Notes: generated from the sequence alone by a model not told the origin. A DNA stretch of 64,000 nucleotides from Aquibacillus rhizosphaerae (GCF_030282825.1 NZ_JASTZU010000063.1:124001-188000), one strand, 5' to 3'. Shown: positions 1-8,667, counted from the stretch's first letter. Program-made: numbers and translations.

Positions 1-704
1 GTTTGTCCTTTGTTTATCCGCATCATCATGCTTCCATGTATCGTGCTAAACAATCAGTTACTGAAATAAAACGACAACGGGAAGTGAAGGATGAATACAG
101 TGATTCGCAACTAGTAGAACCATTCAAAGCACCAATTGTGAATCGGCCAAAATTCATGCAAAAAGAGAAAAAAATAACAGCAGCAGAGAAAGGAACTGTA
201 CTTCATACGGTAATGCAACACCTACCGCTCAAGAAGGTCATGAGTGTTGAAGAAATTGATGAATTTGTTCAGTATATGGTTACGAAGGAGTTACTAACAA
301 GTGAGGAAGCAGCTGTAGTTGATGTTGCTGCGATTCATCAATTTTTCGAGTCAACTATGGGTGGACGTTTGATAGAGTCACCGACTATTCATCGAGAGAT
401 TCCATTTAGTTATACCATTAATGCAGGTGAAATTTACCATGAATGGCAAGACCAAACAGAGGAAAGAGTACTAATTCAAGGTGTCATTGACTGTCTAATT
501 CCTGTTGATGGTGGTTTAGTATTACTAGACTATAAGACAGACACAATAGCAGAGGAGATTACTCCTGAATTGCTAGAACGATTAAAGAATAGATACCATG
601 TTCAGTTAGAGTTATATGAAAAAGCGCTAGCTTCAATTTGGAAACAACCAATTAAAGAAAAGTACTTATATTTCTTTGATAAAGCATTGCTCATAGAAGG
701 TTAA
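1..704 (+). CDS. addA: ATP-dependent helicase/nuclease subunit A, 3' end only (AddA)
   Basis: This is the C-terminal part of AddA, the helicase and nuclease subunit of the AddAB enzyme that processes double-strand breaks for recombination. The reading frame is open from the window edge, so the start lies upstream. The visible 230 or so residues are the RecB-family nuclease domain: a GVID segment, then LLDYKTD with the metal-binding Asp and Lys, then a Q-x-x-x-Y-type segment (HVQLELYEKAL). A good intrinsic terminator follows. In B. subtilis addA lies near gerP, as it does here, but sbcD and sbcC, which separate them there, are absent. Family assignment is firm; only completeness is limited. 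Confidence 0.93.
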   Translation, partial: LSFVYPHHHASMYRAKQSVTEIKRQREVKDEYSDSQLVEPFKAPIVNRPKFMQKEKKITAAEKGTVLHTVMQHLPLKKVMSVEEIDEFVQYMVTKELLTSEEAAVVDVAAIHQFFESTMGGRLIESPTIHREIPFSYTINAGEIYHEWQDQTEERVLIQGVIDCLIPVDGGLVLLDYKTDTIAEEITPELLERLKNRYHVQLELYEKALASIWKQPIKEKYLYFFDKALLIEG

Positions 705-728
705 ATAGGGCACTTATTTGTAACTTTA

Positions 729-770
729 TCAACACAATAATAAACTGTTTATTATTGTGTTGATTTTTTG
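729..770 (+). terminator. Rho-independent terminator after addA
   Basis: A long perfect inverted repeat (TCAACACAATAATAAAC and its complement around a short loop) is followed by a T-rich tract. It lies just after the addA stop codon. Confidence 0.8.
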
Positions 771-857
771 TAAAAAAAAGTAAGACTTTTATTGCCATCT
801 TACAAATTTTAGTATAAGATATATCATAATACCTCAATATTCTAGGTAGGTGAAAAT

Positions 858-1190
858 ATGTTTAATCGTGAGCTTGTAAAAGGAAGTACGTCTTTGCTTG
901 TTTTGCAATTATTAACCGAACGCGATATGTATGGTTATGAATTAGTAAAAGAAATGGATAACCGAAGCGATCATAACTTTCAAATTAAAGAAGGAACGTT
1001 ATATCCCGCGCTACATAAGCTCGAAAAGCAGGAGTACATTGAGTGCTATTGGGAAAAGCAAACAAAGGGGCCGGCACGTAAATATTACCGGATAACAACA
1101 GAGGGGCAAAGTATCCTTGATGAAAAAACCAGTGAGTGGTATCGCTATGTGCAAGTAATGAATAGTCTCATCAGGAGAAATGAATCGTGA
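858..1190 (+). CDS. PadR family transcriptional regulator
   Basis: The product is a 110-residue winged-helix regulator of the PadR family. The start [19 protein letters not shown], the segment YGYELVKEM and the typical [14 protein letters not shown] recognition region are all present. Small PadR proteins of this kind usually repress a neighbouring membrane-protein or transporter operon and respond to membrane or drug stress. An AGGTAGGTG ribosome-binding site precedes the ATG. The stop codon overlaps the GTG start of the next gene, so the two are translationally coupled, a common pairing of PadR with HAAS-domain membrane proteins. The ligand is unknown. Confidence 0.9.
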   Translation: MFNRELVKGSTSLLVLQLLTERDMYGYELVKEMDNRSDHNFQIKEGTLYPALHKLEKQEYIECYWEKQTKGPARKYYRITTEGQSILDEKTSEWYRYVQVMNSLIRRNES

Positions 1191-1819
1191 ACGCCGAACA
1201 ACATTTTTTAGAACAGTTAGATCAATCACTAGGTCCATTTCCTAATAAACAAGAAATTATTTCAGAGTATGAAATCCATTTATATGAGATTTTTAATGAG
1301 ATTGAAATCCAGGATGAAACAGAAGCATATGAAACAATTGAGAAACGGCTAGGAACTCCAAAAGAGATTGCAAAAATGTGGATGCAGGAAGTTCGGATAA
1401 CACCGAAGAAAACTCAGTGGATTTTTGTCACTTTTAACCTTTGTTTATTTGTAGGTGGAGGATTATTAACAGTTGGATACAACTTATTTGATTGGAATTG
1501 GATAGATTTCACATGGAGACAACTAACCGCCATTCCATCGATTATAATCATGTTATATTTAGTGTTTTGGGGGTTGTTGGGCTATGAAATAGGAAAAGAA
1601 TTTGGACATCGTGGTAGAAAGTTATTACGTAATACATTTTTAATTTGTATTGCTCCTAATGTTCTATTGGCAAATGTCACAGTTTTTCAACTTATTCCAA
1701 GTCAATGGTTTCAGCCTTTGCTAAGTGTGCCATTCATTTTAGTCTGTATTGGTTTTACTGCGTTACTTTACCCGATAAGCTGGATGGGCTACCAATGGGG
1801 GAAAAAAGCTTCTGTATAA
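1187..1819 (+). CDS. HAAS (DUF1700-like) domain membrane protein
   Basis: This 210-residue protein has a soluble N-terminal HAAS-type domain (residues about 1-70, helical, with the [15 protein letters not shown] segment) followed by four hydrophobic segments. Such proteins are encoded directly behind PadR regulators and are thought to sense or transmit membrane state, but no biochemical role is established. Translation starts at a GTG overlapping the padR stop (GTGA), with AGGAG upstream. A GC-containing inverted repeat (CCACGG...CCGTGG, about 1819-1850) follows and may be a weak terminator. Family placement rests on domain appearance and on the PadR pairing. Confidence 0.75.
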   Translation: MNAEQHFLEQLDQSLGPFPNKQEIISEYEIHLYEIFNEIEIQDETEAYETIEKRLGTPKEIAKMWMQEVRITPKKTQWIFVTFNLCLFVGGGLLTVGYNLFDWNWIDFTWRQLTAIPSIIIMLYLVFWGLLGYEIGKEFGHRGRKLLRNTFLICIAPNVLLANVTVFQLIPSQWFQPLLSVPFILVCIGFTALLYPISWMGYQWGKKASV

Positions 1820-1873
1820 CCACGGTGCTTCCCTTTCTAAAGTGCCGTGGGATAACGAACTATTTTTTTAATT

Positions 1874-1898
1874 ATATACATAGAATTACTATGTATAT
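1874..1898. promoter_or_regulatory. Perfect 10+5+10 inverted repeat, possible operator
   Basis: ATATACATAG and its exact complement CTATGTATAT are separated by five bases. The repeat sits about 30 bases before the start of the membrane-protein gene at 1927. Its size and position suggest a regulator binding site, perhaps for the PadR protein encoded just upstream. No match to a defined operator is claimed. Confidence 0.4.
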
Positions 1899-1926
1899 AG
1901 AATAACAATGTTAGGTGGTTGATTTA

Positions 1927-3402
1927 ATGGATATTCGGATTGTTAAAAATGACGTATTGTTTTTAATTGTTTGCATAGGGTTAGCTATATTAGCAGAATT
2001 AAGCTTCTTTCATGGAATGATAGGTGTTTCTTATTTAATTTTTATTACTGGGTTTTATGCTGTGTTTTTTGTAAGGTATCGTGCAACAATTTTCACGCAT
2101 CGACGAATTGGATTACTCTTAATGGTATCCATTTGGTTATTATCTGCAAGTTACTTTTTTTTAGATCCACCATTTTTCCTTTACTCACTTAATATTTTTA
2201 TCATCCCTTTTCTGATTTTCGCTCATATTATTTTAATTACTTCACCAAAACAACTGGAATGGTGTACACCGAAATTTATTCGATTAATGGCAATAAAAGT
2301 AGGTTTAGCTTTGAATTATGATTTTTTGTTTATTAGCCATTGTTTCAACGCTGTCTTCAAGCAAATGGATGAGGAAAAAGCACAGATAGTAAAAAGAATA
2401 TTGCTTGGTTTAGCGATAGGGATTCCAATCCTAGCTGTTGTAACACCCTTACTTATGTCTGCTGATACTGTCTTTGAAAATATGCTCGGTGAAATACCTG
2501 AATTTTTCGTGAACCTAAACATACAAGAACAACTTTTTCGTTCGATCATTGTATTTTTATATTTAGTAATCTTCTTTGGCACTTTTCAAATACTAACGTG
2601 GGAAAAGATTAGAAGTAATGGAATTACGGAACAACAAAATGCAGAAAAGTTTTCATTTGATAGTATTGTTGTGCTTACTGTTTTATTTTTACTAAATGGA
2701 ATTTATTTGCTATTTACTGTTGTGCAATTTACGTACTTTTTTGGAACAGCAGTACAAGAAGGTTATACGTATGCAACCTATGCTCGAAAAGGTTTTTCCG
2801 AGTTAATCATGGTGACATTAGTAAATTGGACAATCTTGATAACGGCATTGTCCGTTGTAAAAGAAACGAGAACGAAGTTGAAAATCACACTTCAAATTAT
2901 GTACTCGATTCTAATTGGTGTCAGTGGGGTAATGCTTGCATCAGCATTTCAACGCTTAAGCTTATATGAATCAGCTTATGGCTTTACAATTGATCGCATA
3001 TTAGCACATGCATTTATGATATTTTTAATGATTATCTTTACCTACACCTTTATCCGAATATGGATAGAAAAATTATCATTAATTCACTTTTATATCATAG
3101 CTAGTTTATTGTTTTATACTGCTATTAATGTTGTCTCTTTAGAAAATATAATTGTTGATAATAACATAGAACGTTATGAACAAACAGGAAAAATTGATGT
3201 TGATTATTTAAGCAGGCTTTCCTCATCTGGTTTAGAAGGAATGATACAATTATATGAAAAAGATCCCAATTACCCTGATTTGCAAATGCTATTAATAGAG
3301 AAAAAAGAAGCCATCAAGTATGACGATCAAAATTGGCAATCATATAATATACAAAAGCATCAGGTCCGTCAAAAGTTGCTTGGTTTAGATTTAGACAATT
3401 AA
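1927..3402 (+). CDS. Polytopic membrane protein, DUF4153/DUF4173-like
   Basis: The 491-residue product has about eleven to twelve membrane-spanning segments in residues 1-400. It ends in a soluble tail rich in charged residues (from about NNIERYEQTGKIDVDYLSRL onward). This organisation is that of the DUF4153/DUF4173 family of Bacillus membrane proteins, whose function is unknown. The tail with its DxxYLSRL segment is typical of that family. The ATG at 1927 is chosen because AGGTGG lies nine bases before it; an in-frame GTG at 1915 lies inside that ribosome-binding site. Confidence 0.65.
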   Translation: MDIRIVKNDVLFLIVCIGLAILAELSFFHGMIGVSYLIFITGFYAVFFVRYRATIFTHRRIGLLLMVSIWLLSASYFFLDPPFFLYSLNIFIIPFLIFAHIILITSPKQLEWCTPKFIRLMAIKVGLALNYDFLFISHCFNAVFKQMDEEKAQIVKRILLGLAIGIPILAVVTPLLMSADTVFENMLGEIPEFFVNLNIQEQLFRSIIVFLYLVIFFGTFQILTWEKIRSNGITEQQNAEKFSFDSIVVLTVLFLLNGIYLLFTVVQFTYFFGTAVQEGYTYATYARKGFSELIMVTLVNWTILITALSVVKETRTKLKITLQIMYSILIGVSGVMLASAFQRLSLYESAYGFTIDRILAHAFMIFLMIIFTYTFIRIWIEKLSLIHFYIIASLLFYTAINVVSLENIIVDNNIERYEQTGKIDVDYLSRLSSSGLEGMIQLYEKDPNYPDLQMLLIEKKEAIKYDDQNWQSYNIQKHQVRQKLLGLDLDN

Positions 3403-3430
3403 ACTGTTGAAAAAATCACGTCACATTAAA

Positions 3431-3902
3431 TATAAAGTGCGCATTAACTATTCTTAACTTTTGTTAAATTCTTTTCCATTGCAATGATGATTGAGTGGTA
3501 ATACATCGTTACGGCAGAATACTACGCTTTCCACGGGCACGGCCTCAGCCTCCTCAGAAGCAAAGAGCGCTTCTTCCGGGGTCTTCACCTCGCGCTGTTC
3601 CCATAGGAGTCTGCGCATTCCGCCTCCACTGTTTTAATATTCTATTTAATGACGAGTTTATATCCCAAAATTACTGTTTGTGGTGTAATTCACTTCTCTA
3701 TAAGAAAAATTATTCAAGCGGAGAAAAAATGCGAGACTGCAGTGGGAAAGGAACAGTCTGAAGGGCCCGCAGGGAGCGTCCTTTGCGAGCGAGGAGACTG
3801 AAGCGTTCCCCACGGAAAGCGAGTGTTTTTTCATAGCGCTTGATCAATACTCATCTTGTAAAGACAGAAGAAAATCATACTAAGATTAATGCGTACTTTA
3901 TA
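3431..3902. repeat. MITE-like element, long copy (472 bp) with terminal inverted repeats
   Basis: The ends TATAAAGTGCGCATTAA (3431-3447) and its near-complement TTAATGCGTACTTTATA (3886-3902) form terminal inverted repeats matching at 16 of 17 positions. The interior is much more GC-rich than its surroundings. It holds two roughly complementary arms, one near 3520-3630 and one near 3730-3830. The left arm carries the GCTTTCCACGGGCACGGC-type sequence that I recognise as a common extragenic repeat in the Oceanobacillus group. A shorter related copy lies at 28044-28209. This element accounts for most of the gene-free stretch 3403-3953. An apparent ORF inside it is not a gene. Confidence 0.8.
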
Positions 3903-3953
3903 GTAACAGCTCAGTAAAAAAAACAGCACTTCAATGAGTGCTGTTCTCTTATT

Positions 3954-4172
3954 TCAAGCATTCCCACCAACGATTTGGTCAGCTGCATCGGGGTCAATCG
4001 CATTGGTTGCATTCATACCGTTAGTCGTATTAATAAAGTCGCCGGTATTAAAGGCACCAGATCCAGCGGCAGTCTTAGAAGCGCTCTTTGGTGATAGATA
4101 AAAACTATCTCCAAAATTAATTACGCCTCCCCCGACACTATTAATTTTAATTGGTCCTACAATCGATGGCAT
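3954..4172 (-). CDS. gerPF: Spore germination protein GerPF, second copy
   Basis: This 72-residue GerPA/GerPF-family protein begins MPSIVGPIKINSV and contains GDSFYLSPKSASKT, NTGDF and a DPDAADQ segment near the end. GerP proteins are made in the mother cell and let germinants cross the spore coat. It is a tandem duplicate of the neighbouring gene at 4206-4424; most residues, including a long central block, are identical. The differences are concentrated near the N-terminus and the C-terminal end. The start at 4172 is chosen because AGAGGTG precedes it; an upstream GTG overlaps that site. It is the last gene of the gerP operon, and no clear terminator is seen behind it. Confidence 0.9.
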   Translation of the reverse strand: MPSIVGPIKINSVGGGVINFGDSFYLSPKSASKTAAGSGAFNTGDFINTTNGMNATNAIDPDAADQIVGGNA

Positions 4173-4205
4173 AGTGTACACCTCTTTAATATTAGAAAGG
4201 TAAAG

Positions 4206-4424
4206 TTACGCATTTCCACTAACTACTTGGTCAACTGCATCTGGATCAAATGAGTTGGTTGCATTCATGCCGTTATTAGTATTAATAAAGTCACCGGTAT
4301 TAAAGGCACCAGATCCAGCGGCAGTTTTAGAAGCACTTTTTGGAGATAGGTAAAAACTGTCTCCAAAATTAATCACGCCTCCATCAACACTGTTAATTTT
4401 AATTGGTCCTACAACAGATGGCAT
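4206..4424 (-). CDS. gerPF: Spore germination protein GerPF, first copy
   Basis: This 72-residue protein begins MPSVVGPIKINSVDGG and carries the family hallmarks GDSFYLSPKSASKT, GAFNTGDF and DPDAVDQVV. It occupies the position of gerPF, following gerPE, and is followed 33 bases later by a close duplicate. AGAAGG stands eight bases before the ATG at 4424; the upstream GTG is too close to that site. Like the other GerP proteins it has no signal peptide. It acts in spore coat assembly or permeability in the sporangium mother cell. Confidence 0.92.
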   Translation of the reverse strand: MPSVVGPIKINSVDGGVINFGDSFYLSPKSASKTAAGSGAFNTGDFINTNNGMNATNSFDPDAVDQVVSGNA

Positions 4425-4472
4425 ATAAAACACCTTCTTATTCTGTATTTATATCATTATATTGATTTATTA

Positions 4473-4850
4473 TTAAAATTGTTCCTGTTTCAATACACGA
4501 ATGTGCTTTATCCTAGCTTCCGCATCGATCGTTTGAAGGCTTCCTATTTGGACCATAGAAGAAGCAGAAACCCCTGTTATATCTATGTTATTCACGTAAA
4601 TAGTTGAGTCGTGGTGAACTGTCTTTTTTTGAATGGGTATTTGCTGAAAAGGAGTTTCTATAATTTTTCGATCAAAGATTTCATATCTATCAAAATCAAA
4701 GCCTTCATCTGTGCGAACTCCACCTTGTTTTTGGACAGCTATGGCAAACGCTTTTGGAGTAAACGTTCTTGCGTCACCAATTTCAAAAATAGAACTATAT
4801 GATAATGAATTCAGACTTGCCTTTTTTACGTTGGCAATCCGTTTATTCAT
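4473..4850 (-). CDS. gerPE: Spore germination protein GerPE
   Basis: This 125-residue protein matches GerPE by size, by position between gerPD and gerPF, and by its content: an N-terminal SSIFEIGDA segment and a C-terminal ISSI-like ASSMVQIGSLQTIDAEARIKHIR. The repeated hydrophobic x-SS-x-hxIG pattern is shared by GerPA, PB and PD. The ATG at 4850 is preferred, with AGGAAG nine bases upstream. An alternative ATG at 4859 is directly abutted by that site. Its start overlaps the end of gerPD by eight bases, indicating coupled translation. Confidence 0.88.
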   Translation of the reverse strand: MNKRIANVKKASLNSLSYSSIFEIGDARTFTPKAFAIAVQKQGGVRTDEGFDFDRYEIFDRKIIETPFQQIPIQKKTVHHDSTIYVNNIDITGVSASSMVQIGSLQTIDAEARIKHIRVLKQEQF

Positions 4851-5046
4851 GAGAGTCATCTTCCTGCTTTGACCTGCTTAATGGAACTAGGGAACCTCCA
4901 ACAATATAAGAATCAGGTGGCGTGTCGTACATGGAAGTAAGGCTGATTGATTCATTATCCCCAATTAAAAAAACAGACGATGAGGATACCCCTGTAATTT
5001 CTACATTGCCGACATGTAGATCCCAGTTATGGACTTCATAATTCAT
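4843..5046 (-). CDS. gerPD: Spore germination protein GerPD
   Basis: This 67-residue protein begins MNYEVHNWDLHVGNVEI and contains the family's SSSSVFLIGD segment, followed by a polar tail. It is in the gerPD position: only two bases separate it from the gerPC stop codon, and it overlaps gerPE. The ribosome-binding site AAGGGAG lies inside the end of gerPC. It is one of the small soluble GerP proteins needed for normal germinant access to the spore inner membrane. Confidence 0.9.
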   Translation of the reverse strand: MNYEVHNWDLHVGNVEITGVSSSSVFLIGDNESISLTSMYDTPPDSYIVGGSLVPLSRSKQEDDSHE

Positions 5047-5048
5047 AT

Positions 5049-5639
5049 TTATTGATCTCCCTTAGTTTTTTCATTTTCGAAAAATTGTTGTAAAGAATAA
5101 TTGATTTCACTTTTAACTTGCTCATATATATAGTTAGATAACTGTTTATCATTATTTAATGATGATTCGTTCCTTGCATTTTTTTCATAGTGTGCAACTC
5201 TTTCTGGTAATTGCTTACGTACATCATTTAACATCATTTCTTGATAGGACTCGTTAACTGGATAATTATAATCATTGGAAAGCTGGTTCAAGAAACTAGG
5301 TCCCTGTTCGGATAAATAAGAGTCTAGCTGAGAGACTGTTTGTTGTTTTATAGAATGTGGTTGTTGAAAGTTAGAGAGTGGCTGTTGATTCAGTGAAAGG
5401 TCATCAATTTTTGAAAGGTCATCAGGTGATACACCAATATGGAGTGTTCCATCTAGCCTTTCAATTTTTAATTGATCGAAATTATACTCTAACTTTTCGA
5501 TGGTTGTATGTTTGGCGTTCGCCTGATTATTTTCCACTTGTGAGAGTCGCTGTTCTAATTGATTTACTCTTTTATCTTGTTGTTCTACATATTTTTGTAA
5601 GTTATATACATATTCATACCATGGGTTTGAGTGATTCAT
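5049..5639 (-). CDS. gerPC: Spore germination protein GerPC
   Basis: At 196 residues this is the long member of the operon. A coiled coil (about residues 13-45, with VEQQDKRVNQLEQRLSQVE) is followed by a small beta-rich segment (DGTLHIGVSP) and a mostly charged C-terminal half. It matches GerPC in length, order and the ExLxYxFDQLKIExLDGTLxIG region. AGGAGGGG precedes the ATG. A 67-base gap separates it from gerPB. The product is a coat-associated protein in sporulating cells. Confidence 0.9.
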   Translation of the reverse strand: MNHSNPWYEYVYNLQKYVEQQDKRVNQLEQRLSQVENNQANAKHTTIEKLEYNFDQLKIERLDGTLHIGVSPDDLSKIDDLSLNQQPLSNFQQPHSIKQQTVSQLDSYLSEQGPSFLNQLSNDYNYPVNESYQEMMLNDVRKQLPERVAHYEKNARNESSLNNDKQLSNYIYEQVKSEINYSLQQFFENEKTKGDQ

Positions 5640-5706
5640 TTCGAAGACCCCTCCTAGGCTATGACCTAATTACTACCTAGTTTATGCAGTGGGCTATTTA
5701 GTGTGA

Positions 5707-5916
5707 CTAAGAAGTTGGACCAATAAGTGGAACGAGAGGAGTTTCAGCCCCTTCTGGCGAAATGGGTTCTGCTAATTCTGTGTATTCACCGGTATTATAA
5801 AGTTTCGCAGAAGCTTGAATACTCCCAGCACTTCCTATTTGTAAAACGGATGAATTCGAAACACTGCCCACTTTTAACATATGAATATTAATGGATTGAT
5901 GAATAGTCAAATGCAT
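5707..5916 (-). CDS. gerPB: Spore germination protein GerPB
   Basis: This 69-residue protein begins MHLTIHQSINIHMLKVGSV and continues with SNSSVLQIGSAGSIQASAK, the diagnostic GerPB block, and a Pro/Glu-rich tail. The start at 5916 is chosen because GAGGTGG lies five bases before it; an in-frame GTG nine bases upstream is part of that site. It follows gerPA by ten bases and belongs to the same operon. Confidence 0.92.
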   Translation of the reverse strand: MHLTIHQSINIHMLKVGSVSNSSVLQIGSAGSIQASAKLYNTGEYTELAEPISPEGAETPLVPLIGPTS

Positions 5917-5926
5917 ACTTTCCACC

Positions 5927-6145
5927 TCACATTCCGGTAACTATTTGATCAAATTTATCTCTATCGTAAACGTTTGATTTCGATTGGTTCAAGTTAATTC
6001 TGATGCCATCACCGGTATTAAACGAACCGCCTCCTGCGAACGTTTTGGCTGTCGCATATGGACTCATTGCATAAACGTCACCAATGTTAAATATACTTGA
6101 TGAACTTATCGTAATAACTTTTACAGCTCCTACAACTGCGGGCAT
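5927..6145 (-). CDS. gerPA: Spore germination protein GerPA
   Basis: The first gene of the operon encodes 72 residues beginning MPAVVGAVKVITISSSSIFNIGD and including GGGSFNTGDG, as in GerPA. The ATG at 6145 has a near-perfect AAGGAGGAAT ribosome-binding site. A longer frame from a TTG at 6211 reads through the promoter and lacks such a site. GerPA, with the other five products, alters the spore coat so that nutrients reach the germinant receptors. Confidence 0.92.
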   Translation of the reverse strand: MPAVVGAVKVITISSSSIFNIGDVYAMSPYATAKTFAGGGSFNTGDGIRINLNQSKSNVYDRDKFDQIVTGM

Positions 6146-6166
6146 GACGATTCCTCCTTCTAGAAT

Positions 6167-6194
6167 TAGTTTATGAGCATTAATAATTTCTGTT
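6167..6194 (-). promoter_or_regulatory. Candidate sigma-K promoter of the gerP operon
   Basis: On the minus strand CATAAACTA is an exact match to the sigma-K -10 consensus CATAnnnTA. AACA, fitting the short -35 element, lies 15 bases before it. The gerP operon of B. subtilis is transcribed late in the mother cell, so the factor is right. The predicted transcript would start very close to the ribosome-binding site, which is unusual but possible. Confidence 0.5.
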
Positions 6195-6268
6195 AAATAT
6201 TTTTCTATCAATATCTCTAATTATTGGTACAATGAAGGAAAAGTGCAATTGTTGAAAGGGGAATAATA

Positions 6269-7456
6269 ATGGACAAAGTAGGTTCGCCATTAACGGCAAA
6301 TCAAAGATTACAGTGGATTGACGCAGCAAGAGGGTTTGCTATTCTAGGTATATTTATGGTTAATGTACCAGCATTTAATGCACCATTTTTTCTTTATGGT
6401 GGTGAAGAACAATATTGGGCATCCCAAATTGATGTAACGGTCCGAGCTATCATTGATATTTTCTTCCAAGCAAGTTTCTATACATTATTTTCATTTTTAT
6501 TTGGTTTTGGTATGCAAATCATTGTCGAGAAACTAAACGACAGGCAATTAAAGGTTAATGAATTTATTTTCCGGAGATTAGCAATCTTGATAGGGTTTGG
6601 TTTGATTCACGCATTTTTAATTTGGCATGGCGATATATTACTTACTTATGGAATAATCGGGATGTTTTTACTTTTATTTTTTAACAGGGCAGATAATACA
6701 TTGCTGTACTGGGCTTTTGGATTATTGTTTATACCAACTATGCTTTATTCTGTCTTATTATTGCTCGCAAGCTTGCTTGGTCCAATCGATTTAACCAATT
6801 ATGAAGCAATAAACCAGGCATTTGACAATTACGGGAACGGAACAATTATTGATATTTGGCAACAAAACTACCAAGACTGGTCCTACAGTAATGGTGTATT
6901 TTCTTACATTATTTTGACGTGTAACTTATTACCTCTATTTTTATTTGGGGTTTACACAGCAAGAAAGAAGTGGTTACATCACGTAAACCAACATAAGAAG
7001 GTTTTAAAAAAGATTTGGCTGATCACCCTAATTATTTTTATCGTGTTAAAGGGAGGACCATATGTAGTTGGAAATCCTTATTGGTTAACGATGCTTCAGG
7101 ACTTCATTGGTGGTTCCGCATCGGCAATTTTCTATCTCGTATCTATCACACTCGCATTTCAAACAGAAAGATGGAAAAAGTTATTACTTCCATTTACGTA
7201 TGTTGGTAAGATGTCGTTATCAAACTATATCTTCCAATCCCTTTTTAGCTTTATTTTATTTTATTCGGTAGGTTTTGGGTTATATGGGGATATAAGTCCC
7301 TTAGTAAGCGTAATTATCGTTGTAGTCGTATTTGTTATTCAGATATTTCTAAGTAAGTGGTGGCTTGCAAAGTATCGCTTTGGGCCTTTAGAATGGGTAT
7401 GGAGACGTCTTATGTATCGGGAGAAATTACCAATAAAACGAAAGGTTGATGAGTGA
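6269..7456 (+). CDS. DUF418 family membrane protein (YeiB-like)
   Basis: The 395-residue product starts with RLQWIDAARGFAILGIFMVN, the signature opening of DUF418 proteins, and has about ten membrane segments. The C-terminal part (GKMSLSNYIFQSLFSFILFY... and a KWWLAKYRFGPLEWVWR end) is the DUF418 domain itself. The family resembles membrane acyltransferases in its first helix (D-x-R-G-h-A-h-x-G), but its reaction is unknown. AAAGGGG precedes the ATG. It overlaps the next gene by four bases. Confidence 0.88.
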   Translation: MDKVGSPLTANQRLQWIDAARGFAILGIFMVNVPAFNAPFFLYGGEEQYWASQIDVTVRAIIDIFFQASFYTLFSFLFGFGMQIIVEKLNDRQLKVNEFIFRRLAILIGFGLIHAFLIWHGDILLTYGIIGMFLLLFFNRADNTLLYWAFGLLFIPTMLYSVLLLLASLLGPIDLTNYEAINQAFDNYGNGTIIDIWQQNYQDWSYSNGVFSYIILTCNLLPLFLFGVYTARKKWLHHVNQHKKVLKKIWLITLIIFIVLKGGPYVVGNPYWLTMLQDFIGGSASAIFYLVSITLAFQTERWKKLLLPFTYVGKMSLSNYIFQSLFSFILFYSVGFGLYGDISPLVSVIIVVVVFVIQIFLSKWWLAKYRFGPLEWVWRRLMYREKLPIKRKVDE

Positions 7457-8667
7457 GGATGAATCGTGATTCACTCAAGAAAGAGTCGTTGAAGTGGTTA
7501 AATGAAGGTATAATTACGGAGGAACAACAAAAACAAATTTTAAATCGGTACCCTGCAAAAAAACGGACTTCATTGTTATTGACTTTTGCTAGTCTGTTTA
7601 TTGGTTTAGGATTTTTAACATTGATTGCCTCCAATTGGTCACTAATTCCCCAACTTGGAAAAATGAGTGTAATTCTTGTATTTATGCTAGCATTCTATTT
7701 AACTGGGGATTGGGTTTACCGAAATAAGTCTGCTCGTGTTGGATTGAGCTTTATTACAATAGGATTATTTATCTTTGGTGCCGGTATCTTTTTAACTGGC
7801 CAAATGTATAACTATATGTATTTTCAAGCAATTCCATTTTTAATATGGGCAATTGCTGCAATTGCTTTATTTATATTGTATCAACATCCTTCCCTATTTG
7901 TTATCGCAATGACGATTACTACGGTTGGTCAGCTTTATAGTGCATGGGTTTATGGTTCATTTTATATAGTGTTATTTGTAATTTTTGTATTAGCATTTGG
8001 TCATTACACTTATCATCAAGCTAGAGGTTTATACGGTTATTTATTTTCAGTTAGCTTTGTCATTCATGTACTTGTTTTAACCTTTTCCACGGGCCAGGGT
8101 TATTATTGGTTACTAATTTATTTTCTAGTTCTATATGTAATTGGTGATGTAGTTGGTAAGCAAGACATAAGATTACCTTTTAAATCAGTTAGTGTCATCT
8201 CAGTATTTTTATTAAGTATTATTGAAGTGTTTTTATTAAGTAATTCATACTTCTATGAAAATATCGATAAAAGTGTGAGTTTCATGTTTATTTGGTTGAG
8301 CATATTTGTCATTACAATTGTATTAAAAATAGTAAAAAAACAATCATGGCAATTGATTGACTTGGTGTTATTTTTACCTGTTTTTTACGTAACTTTTGGA
8401 GACATGTTTTCAATGCTGTGCCTATTTGCTTTCTCTTTAGGATTGTTACTTTTAGGTTATAAAGAGGAGGATCATGCAAGAGTAACGAATGGAACCATTA
8501 CATTTTTAATAAGTACTTTAATTGCTTACGTCCACCTTGCTTGGGCTTTTCTGGATAAGTCGTTATTTTTCTTTGTTGGCGGTGCATTACTGTTTGTTCT
8601 TAGTTACTTCTTGGAAAAGAAAAGGAGAACAGTGAAAAACGAGGTCCAAGGAGGAGACGGGAAATGA
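7453..8667 (+). CDS. DUF2157 domain membrane protein
   Basis: The 404-residue protein opens with a soluble helical region (ESLKWLNEGIITEEQQKQIL, about residues 5-45), the DUF2157 hallmark. About twelve hydrophobic segments follow, with very few loops. The GTG at 7453 overlaps the stop of the upstream DUF418 gene (GTGA) with AAAGG at a suitable distance; an ATG at 7459 is an alternative. It overlaps the following GDYXXLXY gene by four bases, a combination found together in many bacteria and thought to form a membrane complex of unknown role. Confidence 0.85.
   Translation: MRMNRDSLKKESLKWLNEGIITEEQQKQILNRYPAKKRTSLLLTFASLFIGLGFLTLIASNWSLIPQLGKMSVILVFMLAFYLTGDWVYRNKSARVGLSFITIGLFIFGAGIFLTGQMYNYMYFQAIPFLIWAIAAIALFILYQHPSLFVIAMTITTVGQLYSAWVYGSFYIVLFVIFVLAFGHYTYHQARGLYGYLFSVSFVIHVLVLTFSTGQGYYWLLIYFLVLYVIGDVVGKQDIRLPFKSVSVISVFLLSIIEVFLLSNSYFYENIDKSVSFMFIWLSIFVITIVLKIVKKQSWQLIDLVLFLPVFYVTFGDMFSMLCLFAFSLGLLLLGYKEEDHARVTNGTITFLISTLIAYVHLAWAFLDKSLFFFVGGALLFVLSYFLEKKRRTVKNEVQGGDGK

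Noticed and set aside
1011-1238. Minus-strand open frame over padR
   Set aside because: It is a shadow of the well-supported PadR gene, with no ribosome-binding site and no recognisable protein features.
3495-3761. An 88-codon open frame within the 3.4 kb repeat
   Set aside because: It lies entirely in the GC-rich repeat interior, has no ribosome-binding site, and its Arg/Pro-rich translation resembles no protein.
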